In this document: positions 34,521-45,500 of the stretch, in pieces
How positions within the stretch are numbered: the stretch's first letter is position 1
Layout of the letters: each line of letters starts with the position of its first letter
Assembly: GCF_013836145.1 (NCBI RefSeq)
Contig: NZ_CP057483.1
Location: 3,100,001 to 3,164,000 of the forward strand
DNA length: 64,000 nucleotides
Direction: 5' to 3'
DNA from: Citrobacter sp. RHB25-C09
GTDB lineage: Bacteria; Pseudomonadota; Gammaproteobacteria; Enterobacterales; Enterobacteriaceae
The notes under the pieces: model-generated
Seen by the model: only the letters and a program-made list of their open reading frames with translations
Databases searched by the model: none
What the model was told of the DNA's origin: nothing
Program-made: the position numbers and the translations under genes

Positions 34521-36515
34521 ATGTCCCGTAAAGACCTTGCCAATGCCATTCGCGCGCTCAGTATGGACGCCGTTCAAAAAGCCAATTCCGGCCACCCGGG
34601 CGCACCGATGGGGATGGCGGATATCGCCGAAGTCCTGTGGAACGATTTTCTCCGCCATAACCCGACCGATCCCACCTGGTACGACCGCGACCGTTTTATT
34701 CTTTCAAACGGTCACGCCTCTATGCTGCTTTATAGCCTGCTTCACCTGTCGGGTTATGACCTACCCATTGAGGAGCTGAAAAACTTCCGCCAGTTGCATT
34801 CCAAAACGCCAGGACACCCGGAAATTGGCTATACGCCCGGCGTCGAAACGACCACCGGACCGCTCGGTCAGGGGCTGGCAAATGCCGTCGGTCTGGCGAT
34901 AGCCGAGCGAACGCTGGCGGCGCAGTTTAACCAGCCGGACCATGAAATTGTCGATCACTACACCTATGTGTTTATGGGCGACGGTTGTCTGATGGAAGGG
35001 ATTTCACACGAGGTCTGCTCACTGGCGGGGACGCTGGGGCTGGGTAAACTGATCGGTTTTTACGATCACAACGGGATCTCCATTGATGGTGAAACCGAAG
35101 GCTGGTTCACCGATGATACCGCCAAACGCTTTGAAGCCTATCACTGGCATGTGGTGCATGAGATTGACGGCCACGACCCGGAAGCTGTGAAAAAAGCCAT
35201 TGAGGAAGCTCAGAGCGTTAAAGACAAACCCTCCCTGATTATCTGCCGCACGGTTATCGGCTTTGGTTCGCCAAACAAGTCGGGTAAAGAAGAAGCGCAC
35301 GGTGCAGCGCTGGGGGAAGAAGAAGTGGCGCTCACCCGACAGAAACTGGGCTGGCACCACCCGGCATTCGAGGTGCCGAAAGAGATCTATCGCGCGTGGG
35401 ATGCTCGCGAGAAAGGTGAAAAAGCGCAGCAGCGCTGGAAGGAGAAATTCGCCGCTTATGAGGAGGCCTATCCCGATCTGGCGGCAGAGTTTACCCGCCG
35501 GATGAGCGGCGGCCTGCCGAAAGAGTGGGAAAAAACCACGCAGAAATACATCAACGAATTGCAGGCTAATCCGGCCAAAATTGCCACCCGCAAAGCCTCG
35601 CAGAATACCCTTAACGCTTATGGTCCGCTGCTGCCAGAGCTATTAGGCGGCTCAGCGGACCTGGCGCCAAGCAACCTGACCATCTGGAAAGGATCCACCT
35701 CACTGAAAGAAGACCTCGCAGGGAATTACATCCACTATGGCGTGCGCGAATTCGGTATGACGGCCATCGCCAACGGTATCGCCCATCACGGGGGTTTTGT
35801 CCCTTATACCGCCACCTTCCTGATGTTTGTCGAGTATGCGCGTAACGCCGCGCGCATGGCGGCGCTGATGAAGGCACGGCAAATCATGGTGTATACCCAC
35901 GACTCCATTGGTCTTGGGGAAGATGGCCCGACGCACCAGGCGGTGGAGCAGTTGGCGAGCCTGCGCTTAACGCCAAATTTCAGCACCTGGCGACCGTGTG
36001 ACCAAGTTGAAGCGGCGGTCGGCTGGAAGCTGGCAATCGAGCGTCATAACGGCCCGACTGCGCTGATCCTCTCAAGGCAGAATCTCGCGCAGGTGGAACG
36101 CACACCGGAGCAGGTGAAGGAAATCGCACGCGGCGGATATATCCTGAAAGACGGCGGTGGTAAACCGGATATCATTCTGATCGCCACCGGTTCAGAGATG
36201 GAAATTACGCTCGGGGCCGCGGAAAAACTGACCGGTGAAGGCCATAGCGTGCGCGTGGTGTCTCTGCCATCGACGGATACCTTCGATGCTCAGGATGAGG
36301 CGTATCGGGAGTCTGTGCTGCCGTCAAACGTCACCGCGCGCGTGGCAGTTGAAGCGGGCATTGCCGACTATTGGTACAAGTATGTGGGACTGAAGGGGGC
36401 AATTGTCGGCATGACCGGGTACGGTGAATCCGCACCGGCAGAGAAGCTGTTCCCGTTCTTTGGCTTTACGATCGAGAATATCGTTGAGAAAGCGCATAAC
36501 GTGTTGAAAGTTTAG
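34521..36515 (+). CDS. tktB: Transketolase B
   Basis: The ATG at 34521 gives 664 residues; an ATG 12 bases earlier lies within the SD (GGAG at 34511) and is rejected. This thiamine-diphosphate enzyme transfers two-carbon units in the pentose phosphate pathway. The cofactor motif MGDGCLMEGISHEVCSLAG and the pyrimidine-domain block RFAG-like FGVREFGM region (VREFGMTAIANGIAHHGG) are present. It is the RpoS-linked isozyme, paired with talA. It lacks about three C-terminal residues relative to E. coli TktB. Confidence 0.96.
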   Translation: MSRKDLANAIRALSMDAVQKANSGHPGAPMGMADIAEVLWNDFLRHNPTDPTWYDRDRFILSNGHASMLLYSLLHLSGYDLPIEELKNFRQLHSKTPGHPEIGYTPGVETTTGPLGQGLANAVGLAIAERTLAAQFNQPDHEIVDHYTYVFMGDGCLMEGISHEVCSLAGTLGLGKLIGFYDHNGISIDGETEGWFTDDTAKRFEAYHWHVVHEIDGHDPEAVKKAIEEAQSVKDKPSLIICRTVIGFGSPNKSGKEEAHGAALGEEEVALTRQKLGWHHPAFEVPKEIYRAWDAREKGEKAQQRWKEKFAAYEEAYPDLAAEFTRRMSGGLPKEWEKTTQKYINELQANPAKIATRKASQNTLNAYGPLLPELLGGSADLAPSNLTIWKGSTSLKEDLAGNYIHYGVREFGMTAIANGIAHHGGFVPYTATFLMFVEYARNAARMAALMKARQIMVYTHDSIGLGEDGPTHQAVEQLASLRLTPNFSTWRPCDQVEAAVGWKLAIERHNGPTALILSRQNLAQVERTPEQVKEIARGGYILKDGGGKPDIILIATGSEMEITLGAAEKLTGEGHSVRVVSLPSTDTFDAQDEAYRESVLPSNVTARVAVEAGIADYWYKYVGLKGAIVGMTGYGESAPAEKLFPFFGFTIENIVEKAHNVLKV

Positions 36516-36517
36516 CG

Positions 36518-36567
36518 CCCGATGGCGCTTCCTGTAGGCCGGATAAGGCGAAGCCGCTATCCGGCAA
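36518..36567. repeat. REP element between tktB and ypfG
   Basis: One REP unit (GTAGGCCGGATAAGGCGAAG with CTATCCGGC) and a partial GATGGCGCTTCC arm lie in the 56-base gap between the convergent tktB and ypfG stops. Confidence 0.85.
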
Positions 36568-36571
36568 CGGC

Positions 36572-37612
36572 TTAGCGCGTAATCCATAAGGTGGGCCAGG
36601 CATCTGGCCCATGCCAGCCGTCGCAGCTCGGCTCTTCGGCATATCGCACCAGACGAAAACGCTGACCATCAAAACGCCAGCGGGTCGTGATCCCACAGTC
36701 CGTTAGCCCCCGCCCTTTTGCCAGCGTGATTAACTCCCGCGTCTTTTCGTCAAATACGGCGTTCATTAGCTCCATATCATTGCTTTCCGCACCGTTGTTA
36801 AACGGCAGGCGTAGCCGAACGGCATGGGAGGCCAACGGTTTTTTACGCGAGACAATCCAGGCGAGATCGATCGTGTTGTACGCGCCGGCTTCGCAAGAAA
36901 TTAGCATCAGGGCTTTATCATCAGTGAGGGCAAAAACCCGGACTTCACGACGCAAAGGGTCAAGTGAACAGCGAATGCCATTCATCCGCCAGTTACCGTA
37001 ATCAAGAAGGTCGTTGCGTTCTTCCCGTGAGAGCGGGGTCGGCGTCGGATTCACCACCGCCACCCCTTTCAGTGCCGGTGCAGGTGGAACGCTGAGCGGC
37101 GGCTCATCGCCTTTTTCGATCCACGCGGTTTCGCTCCCTTTGCGCTTTTGTTGTGCGTCGATAAACAGCAACGCGGCTTTCAGCCCTGCCAGCGAAATGA
37201 CCTGGTGACCTTTTTTCAGTGTGATTGCCTTTCCTTCCTGGACCTGCTGAATAAATTCAGTGATGGTTTTGGCATCATCAGTCATCAAATGCCACGGCGT
37301 GATCTTCCAGCGTTCACCGGTCAGCGTCAGTGGCTGACCGTCAAGCAGCAGGCGCGGGGCTATGTCAGCCTCGCCGGTGGGAGGGGTAAAGCCATCTAAA
37401 TCAATACGTAAAACAGCATCGGTATGCGCCCCGGCGCTGCGACTCAGGGTCATCACCAGCCCGTGATGCTCGCCGGTATTTCGTGCGACACAGAAGTTTT
37501 GGTTATTACAGGTTACTTGCCAGTCGGAAAATGCCTGTTGCGCCGGAGCCGCCCACAGAAGCCGTATCGGCAACAGGCCGAGCAGGAAAAGTAAAAAAAC
37601 GCGATAGCGCAT
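36572..37612 (-). CDS. ypfG: Periplasmic protein YpfG, DUF1176 family
   Basis: From the ATG at 37612 the protein has 346 residues with a signal peptide (RYRVFLLFLLGLLPIRLLWA, cleavage near AAPA). An ATG at 37633 would add seven residues and is possible; neither has a strong SD. The mature part matches DUF1176/YpfG. Cysteines near SDWQVTCNNQNFC, RCSLDP and LTDCGI suggest disulfides. Function is unknown. It follows nudK on the same strand after a 124-base gap. Confidence 0.88.
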   Translation of the reverse strand: MRYRVFLLFLLGLLPIRLLWAAPAQQAFSDWQVTCNNQNFCVARNTGEHHGLVMTLSRSAGAHTDAVLRIDLDGFTPPTGEADIAPRLLLDGQPLTLTGERWKITPWHLMTDDAKTITEFIQQVQEGKAITLKKGHQVISLAGLKAALLFIDAQQKRKGSETAWIEKGDEPPLSVPPAPALKGVAVVNPTPTPLSREERNDLLDYGNWRMNGIRCSLDPLRREVRVFALTDDKALMLISCEAGAYNTIDLAWIVSRKKPLASHAVRLRLPFNNGAESNDMELMNAVFDEKTRELITLAKGRGLTDCGITTRWRFDGQRFRLVRYAEEPSCDGWHGPDAWPTLWITR

Positions 37613-37736
37613 GGACGGAAATAACCCCAACATTCACAGGAACAACACCCGCGTATCTTCGTTGTGCTGTGGGCCATGCTCAATCGGATTTATCGGATAG
37701 CGTAAAGAAACTGTAAAGATAATTACTCTTTAAATA

Positions 37737-38312
37737 TCAATCCATTAAATGCGAGGATTGTAAATAGTTGAGCAATAACACGGTCTTACCGTCTCGTATC
37801 TCTCCGGTTTTAATCATCTCCAGCGCCTGACTAAACGGTAATTCCAGTACCTCGATATCTTCATCTTCCACACCACCGCCCACGTTAGCACGCTGGCTGT
37901 CGCTGTATTCAGCGATAAAAAAGTGGATAAGCTCGGTCACACCACCAGGGGACATATACAGCTCAAAAAGTTTACGCACTGCACCAACTTCATATCCCGT
38001 CTCTTCGATAGCTTCTTTGCGGATGCAGGCTTCCGGTTCGTCGTTGTCCAGCAATCCGGCGCAGGTTTCAATCAGTTGGCCGCTTTCATTACCATTTACC
38101 CAGGTAGCGACCCGGAACTGGCGAACCAGTACCACCGTCTTTTTCTCTGAGTTGTAAAGCAGGATAGTGGCACCATTACCGCGATCGTACACTTCTCGTT
38201 TATGACGGATAACTTCGCCGTTCGTGCGCGTGAGATCGTAAGTAATGTTGCGCAGGATGAAATAGTTGTCGGAAAGGACGTTGTCTTTGATGAGGGTGAT
38301 TTTTTGCGACAT
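37737..38312 (-). CDS. nudK: GDP-mannose hydrolase NudK
   Basis: The ATG at 38312 gives the family length of 191 residues; an in-frame start 10 codons upstream lacks support. The Nudix box is readable as GLLDNDEPEACIRKEAIEET, with the REAIEETG-type metal-binding core. NudK cleaves GDP-mannose to GMP and mannose-1-phosphate. It lies downstream of aegA on the same strand, separated by a REP element. Confidence 0.95.
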   Translation of the reverse strand: MSQKITLIKDNVLSDNYFILRNITYDLTRTNGEVIRHKREVYDRGNGATILLYNSEKKTVVLVRQFRVATWVNGNESGQLIETCAGLLDNDEPEACIRKEAIEETGYEVGAVRKLFELYMSPGGVTELIHFFIAEYSDSQRANVGGGVEDEDIEVLELPFSQALEMIKTGEIRDGKTVLLLNYLQSSHLMD

Positions 38313-38390
38313 ACCGGCTCCACAGCGTAAGAAGAGGAACAATACTATGCCCTGAAATCGAGTTTGTCAGCGTGGGATTAGGCCGAAATA

Positions 38391-38464
38391 TGCCGGATGG
38401 CGACGCTCGCGCCTTATCCGGCCTACGGGTGATGTAGACCGGATAAGCAAAGCGTCATCAGGCA
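38391..38464. repeat. BIME between aegA and nudK
   Basis: Two inverted REP units (GCCTTATCCGGCCTAC and GTAGACCGGATAAGC) lie downstream of aegA; the last few bases overlap the aegA stop. Confidence 0.85.
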
Positions 38465-40419
38465 TTGAGCCAGTCAATTATCCCCTGCGCGGCATGACGC
38501 CCTTCCGCCATCGCCGTGACCACGAGATCCGCCCCGCGTACCGCATCACCGCCTGCGAATATCTTCGGGTTGCTGGTTTGATAGCGGTATCGGCTCTCGA
38601 CGTCTGCCGCGATGCGCCCCCAGCTATCCACCTTAACCCCGTGTGTCTCCAGCCACGGCATACCGTGCGGGTGGAAGCCAAACGCCATAATGACGGCATC
38701 TGCCGACATCACAAATTCGCTCCCTGCGATGGGAACCGGTCGGCGACGTCCCTGTGGATCCGGCTCGCCAAGCTGGGTACGCAGAAAGCGAACGCCGCAG
38801 ACGCGTCCCTCATCATTCAGCGCCAGATCCACCGGCTGAACGTTGAATTCGAAGTTTGCCCCCTCTTCGCGGGCATTTTTTACCTCTTTCTTCGAACCCG
38901 GCATATTGGCTTCATCGCGACGGTAGGCGCAGGTCACCTTGCTTGCGCCATGTCGCAACGCGGTGCGTACGCAGTCCATCGCCGTATCGCCGCCGCCCAG
39001 TACCACCACGTTCAGCCCTGCGGTATCGATATACGGCTGCTCTGCCAGTTCCTCCAGCCCCATGACCTGTTTAGTATTGGCGATCAAAAACGGCAGCGCG
39101 TCGTAAACGCCTGGCGCATCTTCATTGGGCAGGTCAGCTTTCATGGAACGGTAGGTGCCGACGCCAACAAAAACCGCATCATAATCCTGTAAAAGCGCTT
39201 CCATTTTTACGTCTCGGCCCACTTCGCAGTTCAGCTCAAAATGAATGCCCATCGCGCTGAAGATTTCCCGACGGCGCGCCAGCAGGGATTTATCCAGTTT
39301 GAATGCCGGGATACCAAAGGTCAGTAATCCGCCGATTTCCGGATGACGGTCAAAAACGGTGGCGCTCACCCCATGACGGGCAAGCACATCCGCACAGGCC
39401 AGCCCCGCCGGTCCTGCGCCAATAATGGCGACACGTTTGTCGACCTTCTGCACGTGGCTGAGATCTGGCCGCCAGCCTTTGCCAAGCGCCTGGTCTGAAA
39501 TAAAGCGCTCGATATTGCCGATGGTCACCGCACCGTACTCGTCGCGGACGGTGCAGGCGCCTTCGCAAAGTCGGTCCTGCGGACAGACGCGCCCGGTGAT
39601 CTCCGGCAGGCAGTTGGTCTGATGCGAAAGCTCCACCGCCGCATCGATATCTCCGGCCTTCACCAGTTCAATCCACTGCGGAATGTGGTTATGCAACGGG
39701 CAGGTCCATTCGCAAATGCTGTGCTCGCCACATTTCAGACAGCGCGACGCTTCCTGTTCTGCCTGGGAAGGCGTAAACGGCAGATAGATTTCATCAAAGC
39801 TGGCTTTGCGCGCGTCTATAGCGAGCTTATCCGCTTCACCGCGCGCCGGAGTCGCGTGCATTTGTTCAATTTTACTCCGTGTGCGCGGTGCCTGTATGAC
39901 TGCTTCCCCGTGCCACGGCTGATTCTCCTGACGTGCGGTGCGCAAACGCCTGGCCTTCGCTAACCCAGTTAGCGACGACTCTGTCACCAGACTGAGCGCG
40001 TCAGCCGGGCAGTTTTCCACACAGGCCGGCCCATTCTCTCGCCCATGACAAAGATCGCATTTATGCGCCGTGGCTTTAACCCGATCCTGCGCGACGGGCG
40101 TCAGGACAATCTGCATGGTGCCAAACGGACAGGCCACCACACAGGATTTACAGCCGATACATTTTTGCTGATTGACCTGTACACTATCGTTGACGTGGCG
40201 TATTGCCCCGTTCGGACAGCTTCGGGCACAAGGGGCATCTTCGCAGTGGTGGCAGGTCACCGCGCTGCGCTGATGTAAATGCTTTACCACCGTAATTCGT
40301 GGCTGATAATGGCGTTGACTCAACACATGCTGCTCATTGTTGTGAGCCATAACGCAGGCGACTTCACAGGCATGGCAACCCAGACATTGCTGGCTGTTGG
40401 CCATAATAAAACGATTCAT
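38458..40419 (-). CDS. aegA: Fe-S/flavin oxidoreductase AegA
   Basis: This 653-residue protein joins an N-terminal ferredoxin module (about 1-180, with several CxxCxxC clusters such as CLGCHACEVAC and CIGCKSCVVACP) to a GltD-like FAD/NAD(P) oxidoreductase (about 200-653). The dinucleotide-binding motif is VAIIGAGPAGLACA, and a second is VVLGGGDTAMDC. E. coli AegA has been implicated in uric acid breakdown under anaerobic conditions. It is divergent from narQ across 211 bases. Confidence 0.94.
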   Translation of the reverse strand: MNRFIMANSQQCLGCHACEVACVMAHNNEQHVLSQRHYQPRITVVKHLHQRSAVTCHHCEDAPCARSCPNGAIRHVNDSVQVNQQKCIGCKSCVVACPFGTMQIVLTPVAQDRVKATAHKCDLCHGRENGPACVENCPADALSLVTESSLTGLAKARRLRTARQENQPWHGEAVIQAPRTRSKIEQMHATPARGEADKLAIDARKASFDEIYLPFTPSQAEQEASRCLKCGEHSICEWTCPLHNHIPQWIELVKAGDIDAAVELSHQTNCLPEITGRVCPQDRLCEGACTVRDEYGAVTIGNIERFISDQALGKGWRPDLSHVQKVDKRVAIIGAGPAGLACADVLARHGVSATVFDRHPEIGGLLTFGIPAFKLDKSLLARRREIFSAMGIHFELNCEVGRDVKMEALLQDYDAVFVGVGTYRSMKADLPNEDAPGVYDALPFLIANTKQVMGLEELAEQPYIDTAGLNVVVLGGGDTAMDCVRTALRHGASKVTCAYRRDEANMPGSKKEVKNAREEGANFEFNVQPVDLALNDEGRVCGVRFLRTQLGEPDPQGRRRPVPIAGSEFVMSADAVIMAFGFHPHGMPWLETHGVKVDSWGRIAADVESRYRYQTSNPKIFAGGDAVRGADLVVTAMAEGRHAAQGIIDWLNA

Positions 40420-40630
40420 GACGACCTTCTTTTTTGGTTGTAAAAACCTTATTCTTTATAAGAGTGTTATTACCCGACGAAGAAGGGCGTCGGCAATGTT
40501 CATTTGCCCAGGAAGCACAACTATTTCTACAGAACCTGTGGCAGATCAATTTATTTCAGCTCAAGTGAAATTGTGTTTCAAAAACTTGAGAGTGACTTCA
40601 CCGTAAGCACTGTAAAAGGAAATCACGCGA

Positions 40631-42331
40631 GTGATCGTCAAACGCCCCGTCTCGGCCAGCCTGGCCCGGGCCTTTTTTTACATCGTCCTGTTGTCGATTC
40701 TCTCGACCGGCGTGGCTTTACTCACGTTGACTAGCAGCTTACGCGATGCCGAAGCCATAAACGTGGCGGGGTCTTTGCGTATGCAGAGCTACCGTCTGGG
40801 TTACGATCTTCAAAGTAATAGCCCACAGTTGAACGCCCATCGCCTGCTCTTCCAGCAGGCGCTGAACTCCCCGGCACTCAGCAATCTGAATGCCTGGTAT
40901 GTTCCGCAAACGGTGAAAAGCCACTATGGGCAACTGCATGCAAACTGGCTGGAGATGAACCAACGCCTAATCAGCGGCGATCTTGAGTGGTATCAGACCC
41001 ACATTAATGCCTATGTCGACAAGATCGATCTGTTCGTCCTGGCGCTACAGCACTATGCCGAACGCAAAGTAATGCTGGTGGTAGGCATTTCTCTGGCAGG
41101 CGGCATCGGCATTTTTACCCTTGTCTTTTTCACCCTACGTCGCATTCGCCATCAGGTGGTGCGTCCACTGAACCAACTGGTCATGGCCAGTCAGCGCATA
41201 GAACATGGTCAGTTTGATTCGCCCCCGCTGGATACCCACTTGCCGAACGAGCTGGGTCTACTGGCAAAAACTTTTAATCAGATGTCGAGCGAACTGCACA
41301 AGCTGTACCGCTCGCTTGAAGCCAGCGTTGAAGAAAAAACGCGCGACCTGCATGAAGCTAAGCGCCGACTGGAGGTGTTGTATCAGTGCTCTCAGGCGCT
41401 CAATACCAGCCAGATTGACGTTCACTGCTTCCGCCATATTTTGCGCATCGTGCGCGACAATGAAGCCGCGCAGTATCTCGAACTCACCGTCGGGGAAAAC
41501 TGGCGTATTAGCGAAGGCGAACAACGTCCCGATCTGCCCATGCAAATCCTCCCCGTCACGATGCAGGAAACGGTCTACGGCGAGCTTCACTGGCAGAGCC
41601 AGCATGCTGTCAGCGCCATACCGCTGCTCAACAGCGTTTCGACGATGCTCGGGCGCGGTTTGTACTTCAACCACGCGCAAAAACATTTCCAGCAGTTGTT
41701 ACTGATGGAAGAACGCGCCACGATTGCCCGTGAACTGCATGACTCCCTCGCGCAGGTGCTTTCGTATCTGCGCATTCAGCTCACGCTGCTGAAGCGGTCC
41801 ATCCCGGAAGATAACCTCCCGGCGCAGACGATTATGGATGATTTCTCCCGGGCCCTGAACGACGCGTATCGCCAACTGCGCGAGCTGCTGACGACCTTCC
41901 GTCTGACGTTGCAGCAGGCGGATCTCCCCTCCGCGCTGCACGAAATGCTGGAAACGCTGCAAGGGCAAACGCCCGCTAAACTCTCTCTCGATTGCCGCTT
42001 ACCGACGCTGGCGCTGGATGCGCAAATGCAGGTGCATTTATTGCAAATTATTCGTGAAGCGGTGCTCAATGCGATGAAGCACGCCAACGCCAGTGAAATT
42101 GCCGTGAGCTGCGTGACCGCGCCGGACGGCAATCATACGGTCTATATTCGTGATAATGGCGTGGGTATCGGTGAGCCCAACGAGCCCGCCGGGCATTACG
42201 GTTTGAACATTATGCGTGAGCGTGCTGAACGCCTTGGCGGCACATTGAGCTTTTCACAGCCTTCAGACGGCGGGACGTTAGTGAGTATTAGCTTCCGCTC
42301 TTCTGACGAGGAAGAGAGCCCATTAACGTAA
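40631..42331 (+). CDS. narQ: Nitrate/nitrite sensor histidine kinase NarQ
   Basis: The 566-residue protein starts at GTG (40631), with a weak upstream AAGGAAATCACGC. The first transmembrane helix is about 14-34, followed by a periplasmic nitrate sensor with the P-box arginine Arg50 (GSLRMQSYRLGY). The second helix is about 147-167, then HAMP and a GAF-like segment. The HisKA_3 phospho-accepting His370 (RELHDSLAQ) and an HATPase domain (DNGVGIGEP) complete it. It phosphorylates NarL and NarP, neither of which is in the window. Confidence 0.97.
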   Translation: MIVKRPVSASLARAFFYIVLLSILSTGVALLTLTSSLRDAEAINVAGSLRMQSYRLGYDLQSNSPQLNAHRLLFQQALNSPALSNLNAWYVPQTVKSHYGQLHANWLEMNQRLISGDLEWYQTHINAYVDKIDLFVLALQHYAERKVMLVVGISLAGGIGIFTLVFFTLRRIRHQVVRPLNQLVMASQRIEHGQFDSPPLDTHLPNELGLLAKTFNQMSSELHKLYRSLEASVEEKTRDLHEAKRRLEVLYQCSQALNTSQIDVHCFRHILRIVRDNEAAQYLELTVGENWRISEGEQRPDLPMQILPVTMQETVYGELHWQSQHAVSAIPLLNSVSTMLGRGLYFNHAQKHFQQLLLMEERATIARELHDSLAQVLSYLRIQLTLLKRSIPEDNLPAQTIMDDFSRALNDAYRQLRELLTTFRLTLQQADLPSALHEMLETLQGQTPAKLSLDCRLPTLALDAQMQVHLLQIIREAVLNAMKHANASEIAVSCVTAPDGNHTVYIRDNGVGIGEPNEPAGHYGLNIMRERAERLGGTLSFSQPSDGGTLVSISFRSSDEEESPLT

Positions 42332-42413
42332 CAAGATGCGCGAAAAATGCGTGAGAGTGCGCAGGAAGCTGACAAACGGGGGAATCAGGCATGATAATTT
42401 ACATTATCTCCTT

Positions 42414-42431
42414 TTTTTCTCCACGTTTGGT
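42414..42431 (+). promoter_or_regulatory. Candidate BaeR box upstream of acrD
   Basis: TTTTTCTCCACGTTTGGT lies 72 bases before the acrD ATG and closely matches the BaeR consensus TTTTTCTCCATNATTGGC as I remember it. The E. coli acrD gene is induced by BaeSR in response to envelope stress. Confidence 0.6.
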
Positions 42432-42502
42432 TCGTACCTTCCCATTACAGTGAAGCAAGTCATACCTATAAAGATACGTAGAATAATGAGGTCCTCTTTC
42501 TG

Positions 42503-45500
42503 ATGGCGAATTTTTTTATCGATCGCCCCATTTTTGCCTGGGTGCTGGCTATCCTGTTATGTCTGACAGGTACCCTGGCGATTTTTTCCCTGCCCGTTGA
42601 GCAGTACCCCGATCTCGCGCCGCCCAACGTGCGCATCAACGCCAACTATCCGGGGGCCTCCGCACAAACCCTGGAGAATACCGTTACCCAGGTTATCGAG
42701 CAGAACATGACTGGCCTCGATAATCTGATGTATATGTCGTCGCAAAGTAGCGGGACCGGGCAGGCCTCCGTCACGCTCAGCTTTGTTGCGGGAACCGATC
42801 CGGATGAAGCCGTGCAGCAGGTGCAAAACCAACTGCAGTCGGCAATGCGTAAACTCCCGCAGGCCGTGCAGAATCAGGGCGTGACGGTGCGTAAGACCGG
42901 CGATACCAACATTTTGACTATCGCTTTCGTTTCGACCGACGGATCAATGGATAAGCAGGATATTGCGGACTACGTAGCCAGTAATATTCAGGATCCGCTA
43001 AGCCGCGTGAACGGTGTTGGGGATATCGACGCCTACGGTTCCCAGTACTCGATGCGCATCTGGCTGGATCCGGCGAAGCTGAACAGTTTTCAGATGACGG
43101 CGAAAGATGTCACCGACGCGATTGAATCACAGAACGCCCAGGTTGCCGTGGGGCAACTTGGCGGAACACCGTCTATCGATAACCAGGCGCTGAACGCCAC
43201 CATTAACGCCCAGTCATTGCTGCAAACGCCTGAACAGTTCCGCAATATTACGCTGCGCGTTAATCAGGATGGTTCGGAAGTGAAGTTGGGGGATGTCTCC
43301 ACCATCGAAATGGGGGCGGAAAAGTATGACTATCTCAGCCGCTTCAACGGACATGCGGCTTCCGGGCTGGGGGTCAAACTGGCTTCCGGTGCTAATGAGA
43401 TGGCAACGGCGACGCTGGTGCTCGAACGTTTGGATGAGCTGGCGCAGTATTTCCCGCATGGGCTGGAATACAAAGTGGCCTTTGAAACCACTTCCTTCGT
43501 TAAAGCCTCGATTGAGGATGTGGTAAAAACGCTGCTGGAAGCCATCGCGCTGGTTTTCCTCGTCATGTATCTGTTCCTGCAAAACTTCCGCGCTACGCTG
43601 ATCCCCACCATTGCGGTGCCCGTCGTGCTGATGGGAACCTTCTCGGTGCTTTACGCCTTTGGCTACAGTATTAACACGCTAACGATGTTTGCGATGGTGC
43701 TCGCTATCGGTCTGTTGGTTGATGACGCCATTGTGGTCGTGGAGAACGTTGAGCGCGTTATGAGCGAAGAAGGGCTTTCGCCACGCGAAGCTACGCGAAA
43801 ATCGATGGGGCAAATTCAGGGGGCGCTGGTCGGGATCGCGATGGTGCTTTCCGCCGTGTTTGTGCCGATGGCGTTTTTCGGCGGTACTACGGGGGCTATC
43901 TATCGCCAGTTTTCAATCACCATCGTGGCGGCGATGGTGCTGTCCGTGCTGGTGGCAATGATCCTCACCCCTGCCCTGTGCGCCACCTTGCTTAAACCGC
44001 TGCATAAGGGCGAGCATCACGGACAGACGGGCTTTTTCGGCTGGTTTAACCGTTCCTTTAACCGCAACGCCGAGCGTTACGAAAAAGGCGTTGCCCGCAT
44101 TTTGCATCGCAGCCTGCGCTGGATGGTGATTTACGTGCTGTTGCTTGGCGGTATGGTGTTCCTGTTCTTGCGTTTGCCGACCTCCTTCCTGCCACAGGAG
44201 GATCGCGGAATGTTCACGACCTCCATTCAACTCCCCAGCGGCTCAACGCAACAGCAAACCTTAAAAGTGGTGCAGAAGGTCGAGCAGTACTATTTCACCC
44301 ATGAAAAAGACAACATCATGTCGGTCTTCTCCACGGTGGGGTCTGGGCCTGGCGGCAATGGTCAGAACGTCGCGCGTATGTTTATTCGCCTGAAAGACTG
44401 GGACGCGCGTGATCCCAAAACCGGCACTTCGTTTGCCATTATCGAGCGGGCAACCAAAGCCTTTAGCAAAATCAACGAAGCGCGCGTGTTCGCCAGCAGT
44501 CCGCCGGCAATCAGCGGCCTGGGCAGTTCAGCAGGCTTTGATATGGAGTTGCAGGATCACGCAGGTGCCGGGCACGACGCATTGATGGCAGCGCGTGACC
44601 AACTGATACAACTGGCGGCTAAAGAGAGCGCGCTAACCCGGGTGCGGCATAACGGTCTGGATGACAGCCCGCAATTACAAATTGATATCGACCAACGCAA
44701 AGCGCAAGCGCTCGGCGTCTCCATTGACGATATCAACGATACGCTGCAGACGGCCTGGGGGTCGAGCTACGTCAATGACTTTATGGATCGTGGCCGCGTT
44801 AAGAAGGTGTACGTACAGGCGGCAGCGAAATACCGCATGCTGCCAGACGATATCAACCTGTGGTACGTGCGCAATAATAGCGGCGGCATGGTGCCTTTCT
44901 CGGCCTTCGCCACCTCTCGCTGGGAAACCGGCTCACCGCGTCTGGAACGTTATAACGGCTACTCCGCCATTGAGATTGTTGGGGAAGCCGCACCGGGCGT
45001 GAGTACCGGTACGGCAATGGATGTGATGGAGTCGCTGGTTCGTCAGCTCCCCGTCGGATTCGGCCTGGAGTGGACCGCGATGTCCTACCAGGAACGACTC
45101 TCCGGCGCACAGGCTCCGGCGTTGTACGCAATTTCCCTGCTGGTCGTCTTCCTCTGTCTGGCGGCGCTGTATGAAAGCTGGTCGGTCCCGTTCTCGGTAA
45201 TGCTGGTGGTGCCTTTGGGGGTCATCGGTGCGCTGTTGGCAACGTGGATGCGCGGTCTGGAAAATGACGTTTATTTCCAGGTGGGATTATTGACGGTCAT
45301 TGGCCTCTCAGCGAAAAACGCGATTCTGATTGTCGAATTTGCTAATGAGATGAACGAAAAAGGACACGATCTGCTGGATGCAACACTGCATGCCTGTCGG
45401 CAGCGTTTACGTCCGATCCTGATGACCTCGCTGGCGTTTATCTTCGGCGTATTGCCGATGGCGATCAGCAACGGTGCAGGTTCCGGCAGCCAGCATGCGG

